Of a stretch of 64,000 bases of DNA, positions 32,196-40,598 are shown one piece after another. Positions within the stretch are counted from its first letter, which is position 1. Each line of letters starts with the position of its first letter. This DNA comes from CAZKCI01 sp964584165 (GTDB taxonomy: Bacteria > Auribacterota > Erginobacteria > Erginobacterales > CAZKCI01). Position numbers and translations under genes: made by a program. Location of the stretch: positions 1-64,000 of the forward strand of contig CAZOYW010000010.1 of assembly GCA_964584165.1 (NCBI GenBank), given 5' to 3'. The notes below the pieces were generated by a model that was not told the DNA's origin, ran no database searches, and saw only the letters and a program-made list of their open reading frames with translations.

Positions 32196-33377
32196 ATGAA
32201 GATCGAATACTCCGAACGCTTGCGCCAGCTCCCTCCCTATCTTTTCGCCGAGATCGACCGGGCGAAGCGGGAGCTGATCGCAAAGGGGAAGAAGCTGATC
32301 GACCTCGGCGTGGGCGATCCGGACACTCCGACCCCGCCCCACATCATCCAGGCCAACTACCGGGGGGCCAAGGACCCGGCGAGCCACCGCTACGCCCTCG
32401 ATTTCGGGATGAAGGAGCTCCGGACGGCGATCGCCGCCTGGTATGAGCGCCGCTTCTCGGTCCGCCTCGACCCCGAGACCGAGATCCTCCCCCTCCTCGG
32501 ATCGAAGGAGGGGATCGCCCACGTCCCCCTCGCCTTCGTCAACCCCGGCGACCGGGTCCTCGTCCCCAACCCCGGCTACCCCGTCTACCAGTCGGGGACG
32601 ATCTTCTGCGGCGGGGAGCCGGTCCCTCTCCCGCTTCTCGAGGAGAACGGGTTCCTCCCCGACCTGTCCCGCGTCCCGAAAGCGAAGCTGAAAAAGGCGC
32701 GTCTGATGTGGCTGAACTATCCGAACAACCCGACCGCGGCCGTCTGCTCGCTCGACTTTTTCAAGCGGGCGGGCGCTTTCGCCCGCAAGCACGGGATCAT
32801 CGTCTGCCACGACGCCGCCTACACCGAGCTCGCCTACGACGGACTGCGCCCCCCGTCCTTTCTCGAGCTCCCCGGGGCCCGGGAGTACGCGATCGAGTTC
32901 CATTCCCTCTCCAAGACCTACAACATGACGGGCTGGCGGGTCGGCTTCGCGGTGGGGAACCGGACCCTGATCGCGGGGCTGGCGAAGGTGAAGTCGAACG
33001 TCGACTCCGGCATCTTCCGGGCGGTCCAGATCGCGGGGATCGCGGCCCTAAGCGGCCCCCAGGGCTTCCGGGAGGGGCTCCTTGTGACCTACCGCCGCCG
33101 CCGCGACCTCCTGGTGGACGGGCTGAACGCGCTCGGCTGGAAGGTCTCGAAGCCTTCTGCCACCTTCTACGTCTGGGCCGGAGTCCCCCGCGGCTTCGAT
33201 TCGCGTTCGTTCGCCTCCTGCCTCCTCGATCGGGCGGGGATCGTCGCCACCCCCGGCGTCGGGCTTGGCGTCTACGGCGAGGGCTACGTCCGCATGGCGC
33301 TCACCCGCCCGGAGGGGGAGATCGCCCAGGCGCTGGAGAGGCTGCGGTCGCTCAAGATCGACTGGTCCCGGGACTGA
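32196..33377 (+). CDS. dapL: LL-diaminopimelate aminotransferase
   Basis: Converts tetrahydrodipicolinate directly to LL-diaminopimelate, bypassing DapD/DapC/DapE. The 393-residue class I/II aminotransferase has LIDLGVGDPDTPTPPHI, ILPLLGSKEGIAHVPLAFVN, LNYPNNPTAAVC, and the PLP lysine in HSLSKTYNMTGWR (Lys240). The GSKEGI and neighbouring dapA/B/F/lysA support DapL rather than a general aminotransferase. The DapL route is known in Chlamydiae and other PVC relatives, some anaerobes and plants. Confidence 0.93.
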   Translation: MKIEYSERLRQLPPYLFAEIDRAKRELIAKGKKLIDLGVGDPDTPTPPHIIQANYRGAKDPASHRYALDFGMKELRTAIAAWYERRFSVRLDPETEILPLLGSKEGIAHVPLAFVNPGDRVLVPNPGYPVYQSGTIFCGGEPVPLPLLEENGFLPDLSRVPKAKLKKARLMWLNYPNNPTAAVCSLDFFKRAGAFARKHGIIVCHDAAYTELAYDGLRPPSFLELPGAREYAIEFHSLSKTYNMTGWRVGFAVGNRTLIAGLAKVKSNVDSGIFRAVQIAGIAALSGPQGFREGLLVTYRRRRDLLVDGLNALGWKVSKPSATFYVWAGVPRGFDSRSFASCLLDRAGIVATPGVGLGVYGEGYVRMALTRPEGEIAQALERLRSLKIDWSRD

Positions 33378-33384
33378 CCCGGAC

Positions 33385-33470
33385 TTTCCGCGCGAATAAT
33401 GCGCGAATCTGCGGGGAGGGCTTAAGGCGGGCGGTATTCGTGCAAATTCGTGATAATTCGTGGACGTCGT
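33385..33470. repeat. GCGAAT / ATTCGTG word array, overlapping the folK start
   Basis: Forward cgcgaataatgcgcgaatc is answered by attcgtgcaaattcgtgata units. The second half is read as the first codons of folK. Confidence 0.75.
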
Positions 33471-33985
33471 GGCCGGGCGGGGTCTACCTCTCGTTCGGAT
33501 CCAACCTCGGCGACCGGGAGGGGCTCCTCCGCCGGGCGATCGGGCGGTGCGCCGCCCACCCCCGTATCGGGGTTCTCCGGGTCTCCGGGCTTTACGAGAC
33601 CGCGCCCCGCGAACTCGTTGGGCAGCCCGATTTCTTGAACTGCGTCGCGGAGATAGCCACCGACCTCTCTCCCCGGAATCTTCTCCGCGCCTGCGCCGGG
33701 ATCGAGGCCGAGCTCGGCCGGCGGCGCGGCCGGCGCTTCGGCCCCCGGACGATCGACCTTGACATCCTCCTCTACCGGGAGGAGATTATTGACGGGGGTG
33801 AGCTCAAAGTCCCCCACCCCCGTCTGGCCGAGAGGCGCTTCGTCCTGGAGCCGCTCTGCGAGCTCGTCCCCCGCCTCCGGATACCCGGCGCGGGATTCAC
33901 GGTCGAGGAACTGCTCCGGCGGCTTGAGGAGGACCAGCCGGTGGCGCGGATCGCCGGCCCGGCTTGGCTAATGGAAAGCCGCTGA
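33440..33985 (+). CDS. folK: 2-amino-4-hydroxy-6-hydroxymethyldihydropteridine pyrophosphokinase
   Basis: Pyrophosphorylates the pterin in folate synthesis. From VYLSFGSNLGDREGLLRRAI onward the protein is a standard HPPK, with YETAPRE, QPDFLNCV, FGPRTIDLDILLY (the metal-binding Asp pair) and VPHPRLAERRFVLEPL. The only available start is GTG 33440 inside the ATTCGTG array, giving an extra 14-residue N-terminus encoded by repeat; total 181 residues. It precedes panB-panC, so folate and pantothenate genes are neighbours. Confidence 0.9.
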   Translation: MQIRDNSWTSWPGGVYLSFGSNLGDREGLLRRAIGRCAAHPRIGVLRVSGLYETAPRELVGQPDFLNCVAEIATDLSPRNLLRACAGIEAELGRRRGRRFGPRTIDLDILLYREEIIDGGELKVPHPRLAERRFVLEPLCELVPRLRIPGAGFTVEELLRRLEEDQPVARIAGPAWLMESR

Positions 33986-34090
33986 TTGCGCGGATTGCAA
34001 TGGAACCCACTTCCCCATCGAGGGGATCAGTGTTCCGGTCGCCATCCGCGGCCGAACAGATCAATCCGCGCAATCCGCGGCTTGATTCGA
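33985..34090. repeat. GCGGATT / AATCCGCG word array before panB
   Basis: gctgattgcgcggattgcaa after folK is answered by aatccgcgcaatccgcggct before panB, flanking about 65 bases of unique sequence that includes TCGAGGGGAT. Confidence 0.75.
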
Positions 34091-34130
34091 TTTTACGCCG
34101 TGCATTCCGCGGTTGCGGAGAGGTGACGAC

Positions 34131-34937
34131 ATGACCGACGTGGGGAAGAGCACCGTTTCCTCCATCCGGGAGAAGAAGAAGTCTGGGAAGAAGATCACGG
34201 CCCTCACCGCCTACGACTACTTCTCGGCGCGGGTCCTGAACGAGGCGGGGATCGACATCATCCTGATCGGCGACTCCCTGGGGATGGTGGTCCTGGGCTA
34301 CGAGAACACCCTCCCGGTGACGGTGGACGAGATGGTTCACCACATGAAGGCCGTCGCCCGGGGGAACCGCCGCTGCCTCCTGGTCGGCGACCTGCCCTTC
34401 CTCTCCTACCATATCAGCGTCGAGGAGGCGCTCCGCAACGCCGGCCGCTTCGTCCAGGAGGGCGGCGCCCAGGCGGTCAAACTGGAAGGGGGGAAGGAGA
34501 TGGCCGGACTCGTCTCCCGCATGGTCGCGTCCGGCATCCCCGTCCTCGGCCACATCGGCCTCACCCCCCAGGACATCCTGAACCTGGGCGGCTACAAGGT
34601 CCAGGGGAGGGATCACGAATCGGCCCAGCGGCTGATCGAGGACGCCCGGGCGCTCGAAGCGGCCGGTGCCTTCGCCGTGGTCCTGGAGTGCGTCCCGGCG
34701 GCCCTGGCGGGGGAGATCACCGGCGCCCTTTCCGTCCCGACGATCGGGATCGGGGCGGGACCGCACTGCGACGGCCAGATCCTGGTCACCGCCGATCTCC
34801 TCGGGATGTTCGACCGCTTCACGCCGAAGTTCGTCCGGCGTTACGCCGATCTCTGGGGAACTACGGTGAAGGCGATCGGGGAGTACAAGCGCGAAGTAGA
34901 GGAGGGGAAGTTCCCCGCGGAGAAGGAGTCGTATTAA
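34131..34937 (+). CDS. panB: 3-methyl-2-oxobutanoate hydroxymethyltransferase
   Basis: First step of pantothenate synthesis, folate-dependent transfer of a hydroxymethyl group. The 268-residue protein has KITALTAYDYFSARVLNEAG, ILIGDSLGMVVLGYENTLPV, VKLEGG and IPVLGHIGLTPQ, plus ALAGEITGALSVPTIGIGAG near the end. ATG 34131 follows GGAGAGG. panC starts 18 bases after the stop. Confidence 0.95.
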   Translation: MTDVGKSTVSSIREKKKSGKKITALTAYDYFSARVLNEAGIDIILIGDSLGMVVLGYENTLPVTVDEMVHHMKAVARGNRRCLLVGDLPFLSYHISVEEALRNAGRFVQEGGAQAVKLEGGKEMAGLVSRMVASGIPVLGHIGLTPQDILNLGGYKVQGRDHESAQRLIEDARALEAAGAFAVVLECVPAALAGEITGALSVPTIGIGAGPHCDGQILVTADLLGMFDRFTPKFVRRYADLWGTTVKAIGEYKREVEEGKFPAEKESY

Positions 34938-34955
34938 CCTTACTCATTACTCATT

Positions 34956-35798
34956 ATGAAACTGATCCGCTCCATCGCCGCCATGCGGCGCGCCTCCCGG
35001 GACTGCCAGCGCCGGGGCAGAACCATCGGCCTGGTGCCCACGATGGGCTATCTCCACGATGGGCACCTAAGCCTGATCCGCGCCGCCCGGGCCCGCGCGA
35101 ACGTCGTGGTCGTTTCCATCTTCGTCAACCCGGCCCAGTTCGGGCCCCGGGAGGACTTCTCCAGCTATCCCCGCGACCTGAAACGGGACCTCGCCCTCTG
35201 CCGGGAGGCCGGGGCCAAGATCGTCTTCGCTCCCTCCGTGGCCGGGATGTATCCCGAGGGCTATTCCACGTACGTGGAGGAGACGCGGCTGAGCCGGGGG
35301 CTCTGCGGGGCGAGCCGTCCGGGGCATTTCCGGGGGGTGGCGACGGTTGTCTTGAAACTCTTCGCCATCGTCCGCCCCGATCTCGCCGTCTTCGGGATCA
35401 AGGATTACCAGCAGGCGCGGGTGATCCGGAAGATGGTCGAGGACCTCAACCTCGCCGTCCGGATTTTCGTCGCTCCGATCATGCGGGAGAAGGACGGTCT
35501 GGCGATGTCATCGCGCAACGCCTATCTCGGCCCCGCGGAGCGGACGCAGGCCCTCTGCCTCCGGCGGGCGCTGCTCCGGGCCCGGGCGATGGCCCGGGGG
35601 GGCAAAAAGGACGGGCGGAAGATCCGGGCGGAGATGGAGCGGATCATCCGCCGGGAGCCCTCGGCCCGGATCGACTACGTCGAGATCGTCCGGGAGGAAG
35701 ACCTGGCTCCGGTCTTTCGGGTCGGGAAGGGGACTCGGGGGCTGCTCGCCGTCCGGGTCGGGAAGACGAGGCTGATCGACAACCTAAAATTAAAATAG
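34956..35798 (+). CDS. panC: pantothenate synthetase (pantoate--beta-alanine ligase)
   Basis: Joins pantoate and beta-alanine with ATP. The 280-residue protein has the nucleotide-binding VPTMGYLHDGHLSLIRAARA, VVSIFVNPAQFGPREDF, RGVATVVLKLF, FGIKDYQQARVIRKMVEDLN and the KMSKS-like MSSRNAYL. panD, needed for beta-alanine, is not in the window. Confidence 0.96.
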   Translation: MKLIRSIAAMRRASRDCQRRGRTIGLVPTMGYLHDGHLSLIRAARARANVVVVSIFVNPAQFGPREDFSSYPRDLKRDLALCREAGAKIVFAPSVAGMYPEGYSTYVEETRLSRGLCGASRPGHFRGVATVVLKLFAIVRPDLAVFGIKDYQQARVIRKMVEDLNLAVRIFVAPIMREKDGLAMSSRNAYLGPAERTQALCLRRALLRARAMARGGKKDGRKIRAEMERIIRREPSARIDYVEIVREEDLAPVFRVGKGTRGLLAVRVGKTRLIDNLKLK

Positions 35799-35805
35799 CC
35801 GCCGA

Positions 35806-35897
35806 AGAACGAACCGCGAATCTCGCGAATCTTCGCGAATCTTGTTCGGCGCCGGGACGGCCCGATTCGCGGGGATTAGCGGGATTCGTGGTTGAAA
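35806..35897. repeat. CGCGAATC word array after panC
   Basis: gaaccgcgaatctcgcgaatcttcgcgaatc is answered by gattcgcggggattagcggg; the left and right outer words (GCCGAAGAACG, TTCGGCGCCG) also pair. Confidence 0.75.
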
Positions 35898-35931
35898 TCG
35901 CCGGGCCAGGCCAAGTTCGGGGAAAGGCTGA

Positions 35932-36207
35932 TCAACGCAGCTGCCAGCGCTTGAGCTTGGGCAGGACCGCGCCCATCTTCGCCCGGGCGGCCGCCTCCGT
36001 GAAGGACATCTCGGAGACGAGAAATCCCGCCACGCGCTCCAGCATCATGTCCACCGTCAGGTCCGGCTCCCGGAAGCGGCCCGACTCGTAGCAGTAGCAG
36101 CAGTATTCGGCGCTGCGCCCCCCGTCGTGATTGGTCCCGAAGTCCTCCGGGCTTTCCATCGGCATCGCGCAGGACTGGCAGATCTTGAGGTTGGGGTTGT
36201 TGTCCAT
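35932..36207 (-). CDS. zinc-ribbon protein (zf-ribbon_2 type)
   Basis: A 91-residue cytoplasmic protein with Cys10-x2-Cys13 (CQSCAMPM) and a second cysteine group at 36, 37 and 39 (YCCYCYESG), separated by the EDFGTNHDGG(R)SAEY stretch typical of the putative zinc-ribbon family usually found on its own or fused to AraC-like regulators. The C-terminal half is helical. ATG 36207 follows a strong AAGGAGAG, just after the palindrome at 36221-36269. The biological role of this family is not established. Confidence 0.8.
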   Translation of the reverse strand: MDNNPNLKICQSCAMPMESPEDFGTNHDGGRSAEYCCYCYESGRFREPDLTVDMMLERVAGFLVSEMSFTEAAARAKMGAVLPKLKRWQLR

Positions 36208-36220
36208 GGGTCTCTCCTTT

Positions 36221-36269
36221 CTTTTTCTGATCCTTCGGCGCCTGGAAGGCGCCGAAGGATCAGAAAAAG
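36221..36269. repeat. perfect palindrome, 23-bp arms, 3-nt loop
   Basis: Arms 36221-36243 and 36247-36269 match exactly around loop GGA. It lies between two minus-strand genes and contains the last codons and stop of the beta-barrel gene (ending at 36260). Confidence 0.92.
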
Positions 36270-37054
36270 AAGCGGAAGGCCCCGACCAGGGCCATCGTCT
36301 CCAGCGTGTTCTCCGGCCACTCCACCCCCCCCGAGTCGTCGCTCCCGCCGTCCAGCCGCTGCCAGTCGTAGGCGGCAGCCGCCCCCACGGCGAAGGAGAC
36401 GCCGTCCGTCCACTCCATCCCGGCTTCGGCCGACCAGATCTCGCCGCCGTCGCCGTCGATGTCGCCCAGGAGGGAGTTCTCCGCCTTGGCATCGACGACG
36501 CCGAAGCAGAGGACCCGGCCGTAGAGGGCGAAGCCCTTGGGTAGAAATACCTCGGCGTGGACGCCTCCTCCGGCGGAGAAGACGGGGTATTTCTCGGTTA
36601 CGGTCTCCATATCCACCGGGACGTAGTTGAACTTGAAGTCGCTGCGGGAGAAGGACTGGCGGCGGTAGGAGATCCCGGCCAGGGGGGTGATCAGGGCCTG
36701 CTCCCCGATGGGGATGGTGGCGCCGATCAGGGCCTTGCCCTCCCATCCCCAGACCTTCAGGTCGTTGGTCTGCCGGAAGGAGGCGGAGTCCCATTTCTCC
36801 TCGTTCTCGTCGCTGGTCCAGATCGACCCCTCCAGGACGAAGGCGTACCAGTGGGCCTTGAGCTCGCTGAACTCGGCCCGGAAACCGCCCAGGAGCGCGT
36901 TCCAGTCGCTGTTGATCTCGGCCCCGTCGCGGACGTCTTCTTCGTAGGTCGCCCGGCCGAGGTACGGCCGCAGCTCGATGCCGAGCGGCCAGGCGGCCGC
37001 CGGGAGGAGGAGGAGGAGCGCGGCCAGCAGAAGCGAGTTATTTCTCACGGTCAT
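36260..37054 (-). CDS. outer-membrane beta-barrel protein of unknown function
   Basis: A 264-residue exported protein. A signal peptide with a Leu run (SLLLAALLLLLPAAAWP) is followed by alternating hydrophobic strands such as IELRPYLGRATYEED, HWYAFVLEGSIW, LITPLAGISYRRQSF and FALYGRVLCFGVV, and it ends in phenylalanines (AFRFFF), as BAM substrates do. It resembles small 8-12-stranded porin-like barrels. ATG 37054 follows CGGAGA. It is divergent from the phospholipase-D-like pair across a 28-bp palindrome. Confidence 0.75.
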   Translation of the reverse strand: MTVRNNSLLLAALLLLLPAAAWPLGIELRPYLGRATYEEDVRDGAEINSDWNALLGGFRAEFSELKAHWYAFVLEGSIWTSDENEEKWDSASFRQTNDLKVWGWEGKALIGATIPIGEQALITPLAGISYRRQSFSRSDFKFNYVPVDMETVTEKYPVFSAGGGVHAEVFLPKGFALYGRVLCFGVVDAKAENSLLGDIDGDGGEIWSAEAGMEWTDGVSFAVGAAAAYDWQRLDGGSDDSGGVEWPENTLETMALVGAFRFFF

Positions 37055-37127
37055 TCTCCGAAGCGTTGGGTCATTCCGGCCAACTGATCGCACAATCATA
37101 CTACGGATGGGCGGCGGAAGAGTTCAA

Positions 37128-37186
37128 TTATTTGACCCGGCCGGTTGGCCGGTTCGTGGAACCGGCCAACCGGCCGGGTCAAATAA
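37128..37186. repeat. 28-bp-arm perfect palindrome between divergent genes
   Basis: Arms 37128-37155 and 37159-37186 are exact reverse complements with loop GTG. The arms themselves contain tandem CCGGTTGG/CCGGCCAA units. It is the longest palindrome in the window and sits in the promoter region between the beta-barrel and PLD-like genes. Confidence 0.93.
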
Positions 37187-37233
37187 ATGCAAGAAAATCC
37201 CTTCGAGATGAGTCCTTATCTTAGGAGGGAAAG

Positions 37234-37986
37234 ATGAAGAACCGCCGCGGGGAAGCCTGGTGCCTGGTCGCCCTGGGGGTCGTCCTCCTCGGCGCGACCG
37301 CCTACCGCTTCGTCGCCAGATCCGAGGAAAGGATGGGGCTGATCGAGTCGGTCTGGGAAAGGCTGCGCGGGGCGCCGGCGCCGCCGGGGGAGGGGAGACG
37401 GGCTGCTCCCGCTCCCTCCCCCCCCGTCGAGTACGAGGTCGAACCCCTGATCGGACGGGAGTACTTCCCCTGCCTCAAGGCGGAGCTCGGGCGGGCGGCC
37501 AAGAGCATCCGGGTGGCGATGTACCTGATCGATCCGGGGGAGGGGAGGGACCACCCGGTGAACCAGCTCCTCGACGCCCTGGCCCAGGCCCGCCGCCGCG
37601 GGGTCTCGGTCGAGGTGGTGGTGGAATGCCCCTGGGAGAAGAAAGCGCCCTCCCTGAAGCGGAAAAACGCCGCCGCCCTCGACCGCCTCCGCCGCCAGGG
37701 CGTCTCCGCCGTCTTCGACGAACCCCGGCATTGCCTCCACGACAAGCTGGTGGTCATCGACGACCGGGTCGTCTTCATCGGCAACCACAACTGGACCCGG
37801 GAAGCCCTCACCATCCACGACGAGGTCTCGGCTCGGATCGTCTGCCGGCCGGCCGATCCCCGCTTCGGACGCTACATCGGCTACATCGGCGCGATCGGAG
37901 GCGAGGAGACGGAGGAGGGGAGGAAGGCGATGCTTCAGCAATTCCAGAAGGAATTGCTGAAACGTTCTCAAAGGGAGGCGCGATGA
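37234..37986 (+). CDS. phospholipase D-like (HKD) protein with N-terminal membrane anchor
   Basis: A 250-residue protein with one transmembrane segment (residues 9-26), a Pro-rich linker (47-64) and a single PLD domain: SIRVAMYLIDP and HCLHDKLVVID, giving His169, Lys171 and Asp176 of the HxKx4D motif, then FIGNHNWT. One HKD motif means it must dimerise for catalysis, as in bacterial nucleases of this family (Nuc). Targets could be DNA or phospholipid. It overlaps the next gene, a paralogue, by four bases. Confidence 0.82.
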   Translation: MKNRRGEAWCLVALGVVLLGATAYRFVARSEERMGLIESVWERLRGAPAPPGEGRRAAPAPSPPVEYEVEPLIGREYFPCLKAELGRAAKSIRVAMYLIDPGEGRDHPVNQLLDALAQARRRGVSVEVVVECPWEKKAPSLKRKNAAALDRLRRQGVSAVFDEPRHCLHDKLVVIDDRVVFIGNHNWTREALTIHDEVSARIVCRPADPRFGRYIGYIGAIGGEETEEGRKAMLQQFQKELLKRSQREAR

Positions 37987-38558
37987 AGAGATCCGCTGGC
38001 TGGTTTGCCGCCATTATTTTTACCGCCGTTGCCGGAAAATCCATCGCCTTCGGAGGCAAGGTAGAGGAAGTGGATTTTCTCCCCACCGGCGCCTATTTCC
38101 AGCGGACCCGGGAGGCGATCGATGCGGCCCGGGAGTCGGTCTGGGTGGTGATGTACGCGATCGCCGGCCCGGAGAAGGCGGGGAGCCAGACCGCGCTTCT
38201 CCTCGAGTCCCTGATCCGGGCCCGCCGCCGGGGAGCGGAGGTGAGGGTCCTCCTCGACTATTCGCTGGAGCCGGCTCTGCAAGCCTGGAACGAGGCCGCT
38301 TCCCGCCGGCTGACGGCGGCGGGGATCCCGGTGCGCTTCGACCATCCCCGCCACGTCACCCACACCAAGCTCGTGGTCATCGACCGGGCCGTCTCCATCC
38401 TCGGGTCGGCCAACTGGTCCTGGTCGGCCTTCAACCACAACTGGGAGTCCTCGATCCTGGTCCGGTCGCCCCCGGTCGCCCGCCGTTTCGCTGACTACGC
38501 CGCCGGGCTCTTCGCTAAGGGAAAGCCGCTCCAGGAATGGCAGCGGGGAGGGAGGTGA
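37983..38558 (+). CDS. secreted phospholipase D-like (HKD) protein
   Basis: A 191-residue paralogue of the preceding protein with a signal peptide (1-23). The domain has SVWVVMYAIAGP and HVTHTKLVVID (His127, Lys129, Asp134) and SILGSANWSWSAFNHNWE, which is closer to Nuc-type endonucleases. Because the two are translationally coupled and each has one HKD half-site, a heterodimer at the inner-membrane periplasmic face is an attractive idea. Confidence 0.82.
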   Translation: MKRSAGWFAAIIFTAVAGKSIAFGGKVEEVDFLPTGAYFQRTREAIDAARESVWVVMYAIAGPEKAGSQTALLLESLIRARRRGAEVRVLLDYSLEPALQAWNEAASRRLTAAGIPVRFDHPRHVTHTKLVVIDRAVSILGSANWSWSAFNHNWESSILVRSPPVARRFADYAAGLFAKGKPLQEWQRGGR

Positions 38559-38570
38559 GGTGGGGCGACG

Positions 38571-38632
38571 TGTAAAGTGTAACCTGAAACGTTAAACGTC
38601 ACACTTCACACTTCCAACTTCACATTTCAAAC
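38571..38632. repeat. AACGTGTAA / TTCACACTT word array
   Basis: Short gap between convergent genes filled by gacgtgtaaagtgtaacc and cacttcacacttccaacttc words. Confidence 0.65.
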
Positions 38633-38633
38633 A

Positions 38634-39491
38634 CTACCTCTCCGTCTCGATCCGGTAGCCCTGCCCGTCGGTGACGACGGTGACGGTCCCCATCTCGTCG
38701 GTGCGATAGATCATAGCCCGGACCTTCCGCAGCCGCTCCAGCGCCTCCGCTGCGGGATGCCCGAATGGGTTGCCTTTCCCGCAGGAGACCACCGCCGCCG
38801 CGGGGCGGACTTGGGCGAGGAAATCCTCGGACGAGGCGTGCTTCGAGCCGTGGTGGGCGACCTTGAGGATGGTCGAGCGAAGGCGCCATCCGCGCTCCCG
38901 GGCGAGCCGTTTCTCGACCTCTCCGGAGATGTCGCCGGCGAAAAGGAAGGAGATCCGCCCATAGGAAAGCCGGACGACCACCGAGGAATCGTTGGTGTCG
39001 GCGGCGAGCTCCGCGGGATGGATGACCTCCGCCTTCACCCCCTCGCCCCAGTCCAGGATCATCCCCGCCCGGGGCTGGCGGTAGAGGAGGGACGGGCGGG
39101 CCAGGGCCTCCCGGAGCAGCGATTGGTAGGAGTCCGTGGGGTGGAGGATCCCCGGCTCCAGCAGCTCCCCCACCTCCGGGCCCGAGGGGAGAAAGATCGT
39201 TACAAGTCCCCCGAGGTGGTCGAGGTCGGGATGGGTGAGGATCACCTGGTCAAGCCGCCGGATGCCCAGCTCGCGGAGGAAGGGGAGGATCACCCTCCCG
39301 CCGGCGTCCCGGCCCCGGCTATTCCCGGCGGGCCCGCCGTCGATCAGGATGTTTTTTCCGGCCGGAGTCCGGACGAGGATGGCGTCGCCCTGGCCGACGT
39401 CGAGGAAATGGACGGTCAGGGCCCCGGCGCCTTCCGGCGCCGGCGCGGGCCCGAGAAACGCCAGGAGCGCGAACGCGGCGGCCGCGAACAT
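38634..39491 (-). CDS. ComEC/Rec2-type metallo-beta-lactamase-fold protein
   Basis: A 285-residue exported hydrolase. After a signal peptide (1-16) it has VHFLDVGQGDAILVRTPAGK, ILIDGGP and the metal-binding THPDLDHLGGL (His87, Asp89, Asp91, His92), then SYGRISFLFAGDI and VAHHGSKHASSEDFL. This is the MBL domain that forms the C-terminus of ComEC, here without the channel. Stand-alone relatives are secreted nucleases or phosphodiesterases. ATG 39491 follows GGGAGG. Convergent with the PLD pair. Confidence 0.82.
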   Translation of the reverse strand: MFAAAAFALLAFLGPAPAPEGAGALTVHFLDVGQGDAILVRTPAGKNILIDGGPAGNSRGRDAGGRVILPFLRELGIRRLDQVILTHPDLDHLGGLVTIFLPSGPEVGELLEPGILHPTDSYQSLLREALARPSLLYRQPRAGMILDWGEGVKAEVIHPAELAADTNDSSVVVRLSYGRISFLFAGDISGEVEKRLARERGWRLRSTILKVAHHGSKHASSEDFLAQVRPAAAVVSCGKGNPFGHPAAEALERLRKVRAMIYRTDEMGTVTVVTDGQGYRIETER

Positions 39492-39541
39492 CGTTCTTAC
39501 CTCCCGACTATAAGGATCGTTTTCGCGGGCCTTTTCTTGCA

Positions 39542-39566
39542 TTATTTCCCGCTTCGCGGGAAATAA
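39542..39566. repeat. perfect palindrome, 11-bp arms, 3-nt loop
   Basis: Arms 39542-39552 and 39556-39566 match around loop TTC, upstream of the MBL-fold gene on the minus strand. Confidence 0.8.
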
Positions 39567-39614
39567 GCCAGGGGGGTCGAAACCGCCGCGGGCGCCCGCG
39601 ATTCTCTCCCCCCC

Positions 39615-39649
39615 CTGATTCCTGAAAACCGTTGGTTTTCAGGAATCAG
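39615..39649. repeat. perfect palindrome, 16-bp arms, 3-nt loop
   Basis: Arms 39615-39630 and 39634-39649 match exactly around loop GTT. Its core (cctgaaaacc / ggttttcagg) and following AGCCGGGCTA closely parallel the palindrome at 33-81. Confidence 0.9.
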
Positions 39650-39701
39650 CCGGGCTAGAATTGTCGCCGGCGACGGTTTATGGCCAGGTCGCACGTTTCT
39701 C

Positions 39702-40574
39702 ATGAAGAGGAAAACCGGAAAAACCTCCCGCCCCCGTCCCGGCGGCCTCCCGGAGATCGGCCGCCTCTTGCGGGTTATCGACCGCCTCCAGGCGCCCGGG
39801 GGCTGCCCCTGGGATCGGGCCCAGACGCTCCGCTCCCTCCAGCCCCAGCTTCTGGAGGAGACCTACGAGGTCCTCGCCGCGATCCACGCCCTCGACGAGG
39901 AGAACCTCGCCGAGGAGCTCGGCGACCTTCTCTTCCAAATCCTGATGGTCTGCCGGGTGGCGGAGAAGACGAAGGGGATCGCCTTCTCCGCGATCGCCCG
40001 GGGGATCGAAGAGAAGATCATCCGCCGCCATCCCCACATCTTCGCCCGCGTCCGGGTCAGGGGGGCGGAGGACGTGGTGAAAAACTGGGAGGAGATCAAG
40101 GCGGTCGAGAAGAACCGCCCCCGGGACGCCTCGCTCTACCACGACCCCCTGCGCCATCTCCCCGCCCTCCGCCGGGCCCAGAAGATCCAGGCCAAGGCCC
40201 GCCGGGCCGGCTTCGACTGGCGGAGGCGCCGGGAGCTCACGGACAAGATCCGGGAGGAGCTCGGCGAGCTGGAGCGGGAGGTCCGGCGGGGTGACGTGAA
40301 GCGGATCGAGGAGGAGATCGGCGATCTCCTTTTCGCCCTCACCGCCCTGAGCCGATACTTCCCGTTCGACGCCGAGCTCGCCCTGCAGAGGATGGTCGAA
40401 CGCTGGCTCGGGCGTTTCCAGGAGATGGAACGGCGGCTGCGGGCGGAGGGTCTCCCCCTCTCCCCGGACTCCCTCGATCGGATGGAGCGGATCTGGAAGG
40501 AACTGGGCTCGGCGAAGCCGAAGCCGCGGATGGCGCGCCGGCCAGCCGGCAGGGATTTCGCGGATGAAAAATGA
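39702..40574 (+). CDS. mazG: nucleoside triphosphate pyrophosphohydrolase MazG
   Basis: Hydrolyses NTPs and dNTPs to monophosphates, clearing damaged nucleotides. The 290-residue protein has two MazG domains: the first with RLLRVIDRLQAPGGCPWDRA, LLEETYEVLAA and AEELGDLLFQILMV (Glu and Asp metal ligands), then RRHPHIF and the linker, the second with IREELGELEREV and EEIGDLLFALTALSRY. A short basic C-terminal tail follows. Standard length and order. Confidence 0.94.
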   Translation: MKRKTGKTSRPRPGGLPEIGRLLRVIDRLQAPGGCPWDRAQTLRSLQPQLLEETYEVLAAIHALDEENLAEELGDLLFQILMVCRVAEKTKGIAFSAIARGIEEKIIRRHPHIFARVRVRGAEDVVKNWEEIKAVEKNRPRDASLYHDPLRHLPALRRAQKIQAKARRAGFDWRRRRELTDKIREELGELEREVRRGDVKRIEEEIGDLLFALTALSRYFPFDAELALQRMVERWLGRFQEMERRLRAEGLPLSPDSLDRMERIWKELGSAKPKPRMARRPAGRDFADEK

Positions 40575-40598
40575 TCAATGACCGTTGACCCTTGACCA

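Noticed and set aside
38634..39491. Full ComEC competence channel
   Set aside because: Only the secreted MBL domain is present; there is no membrane channel segment.
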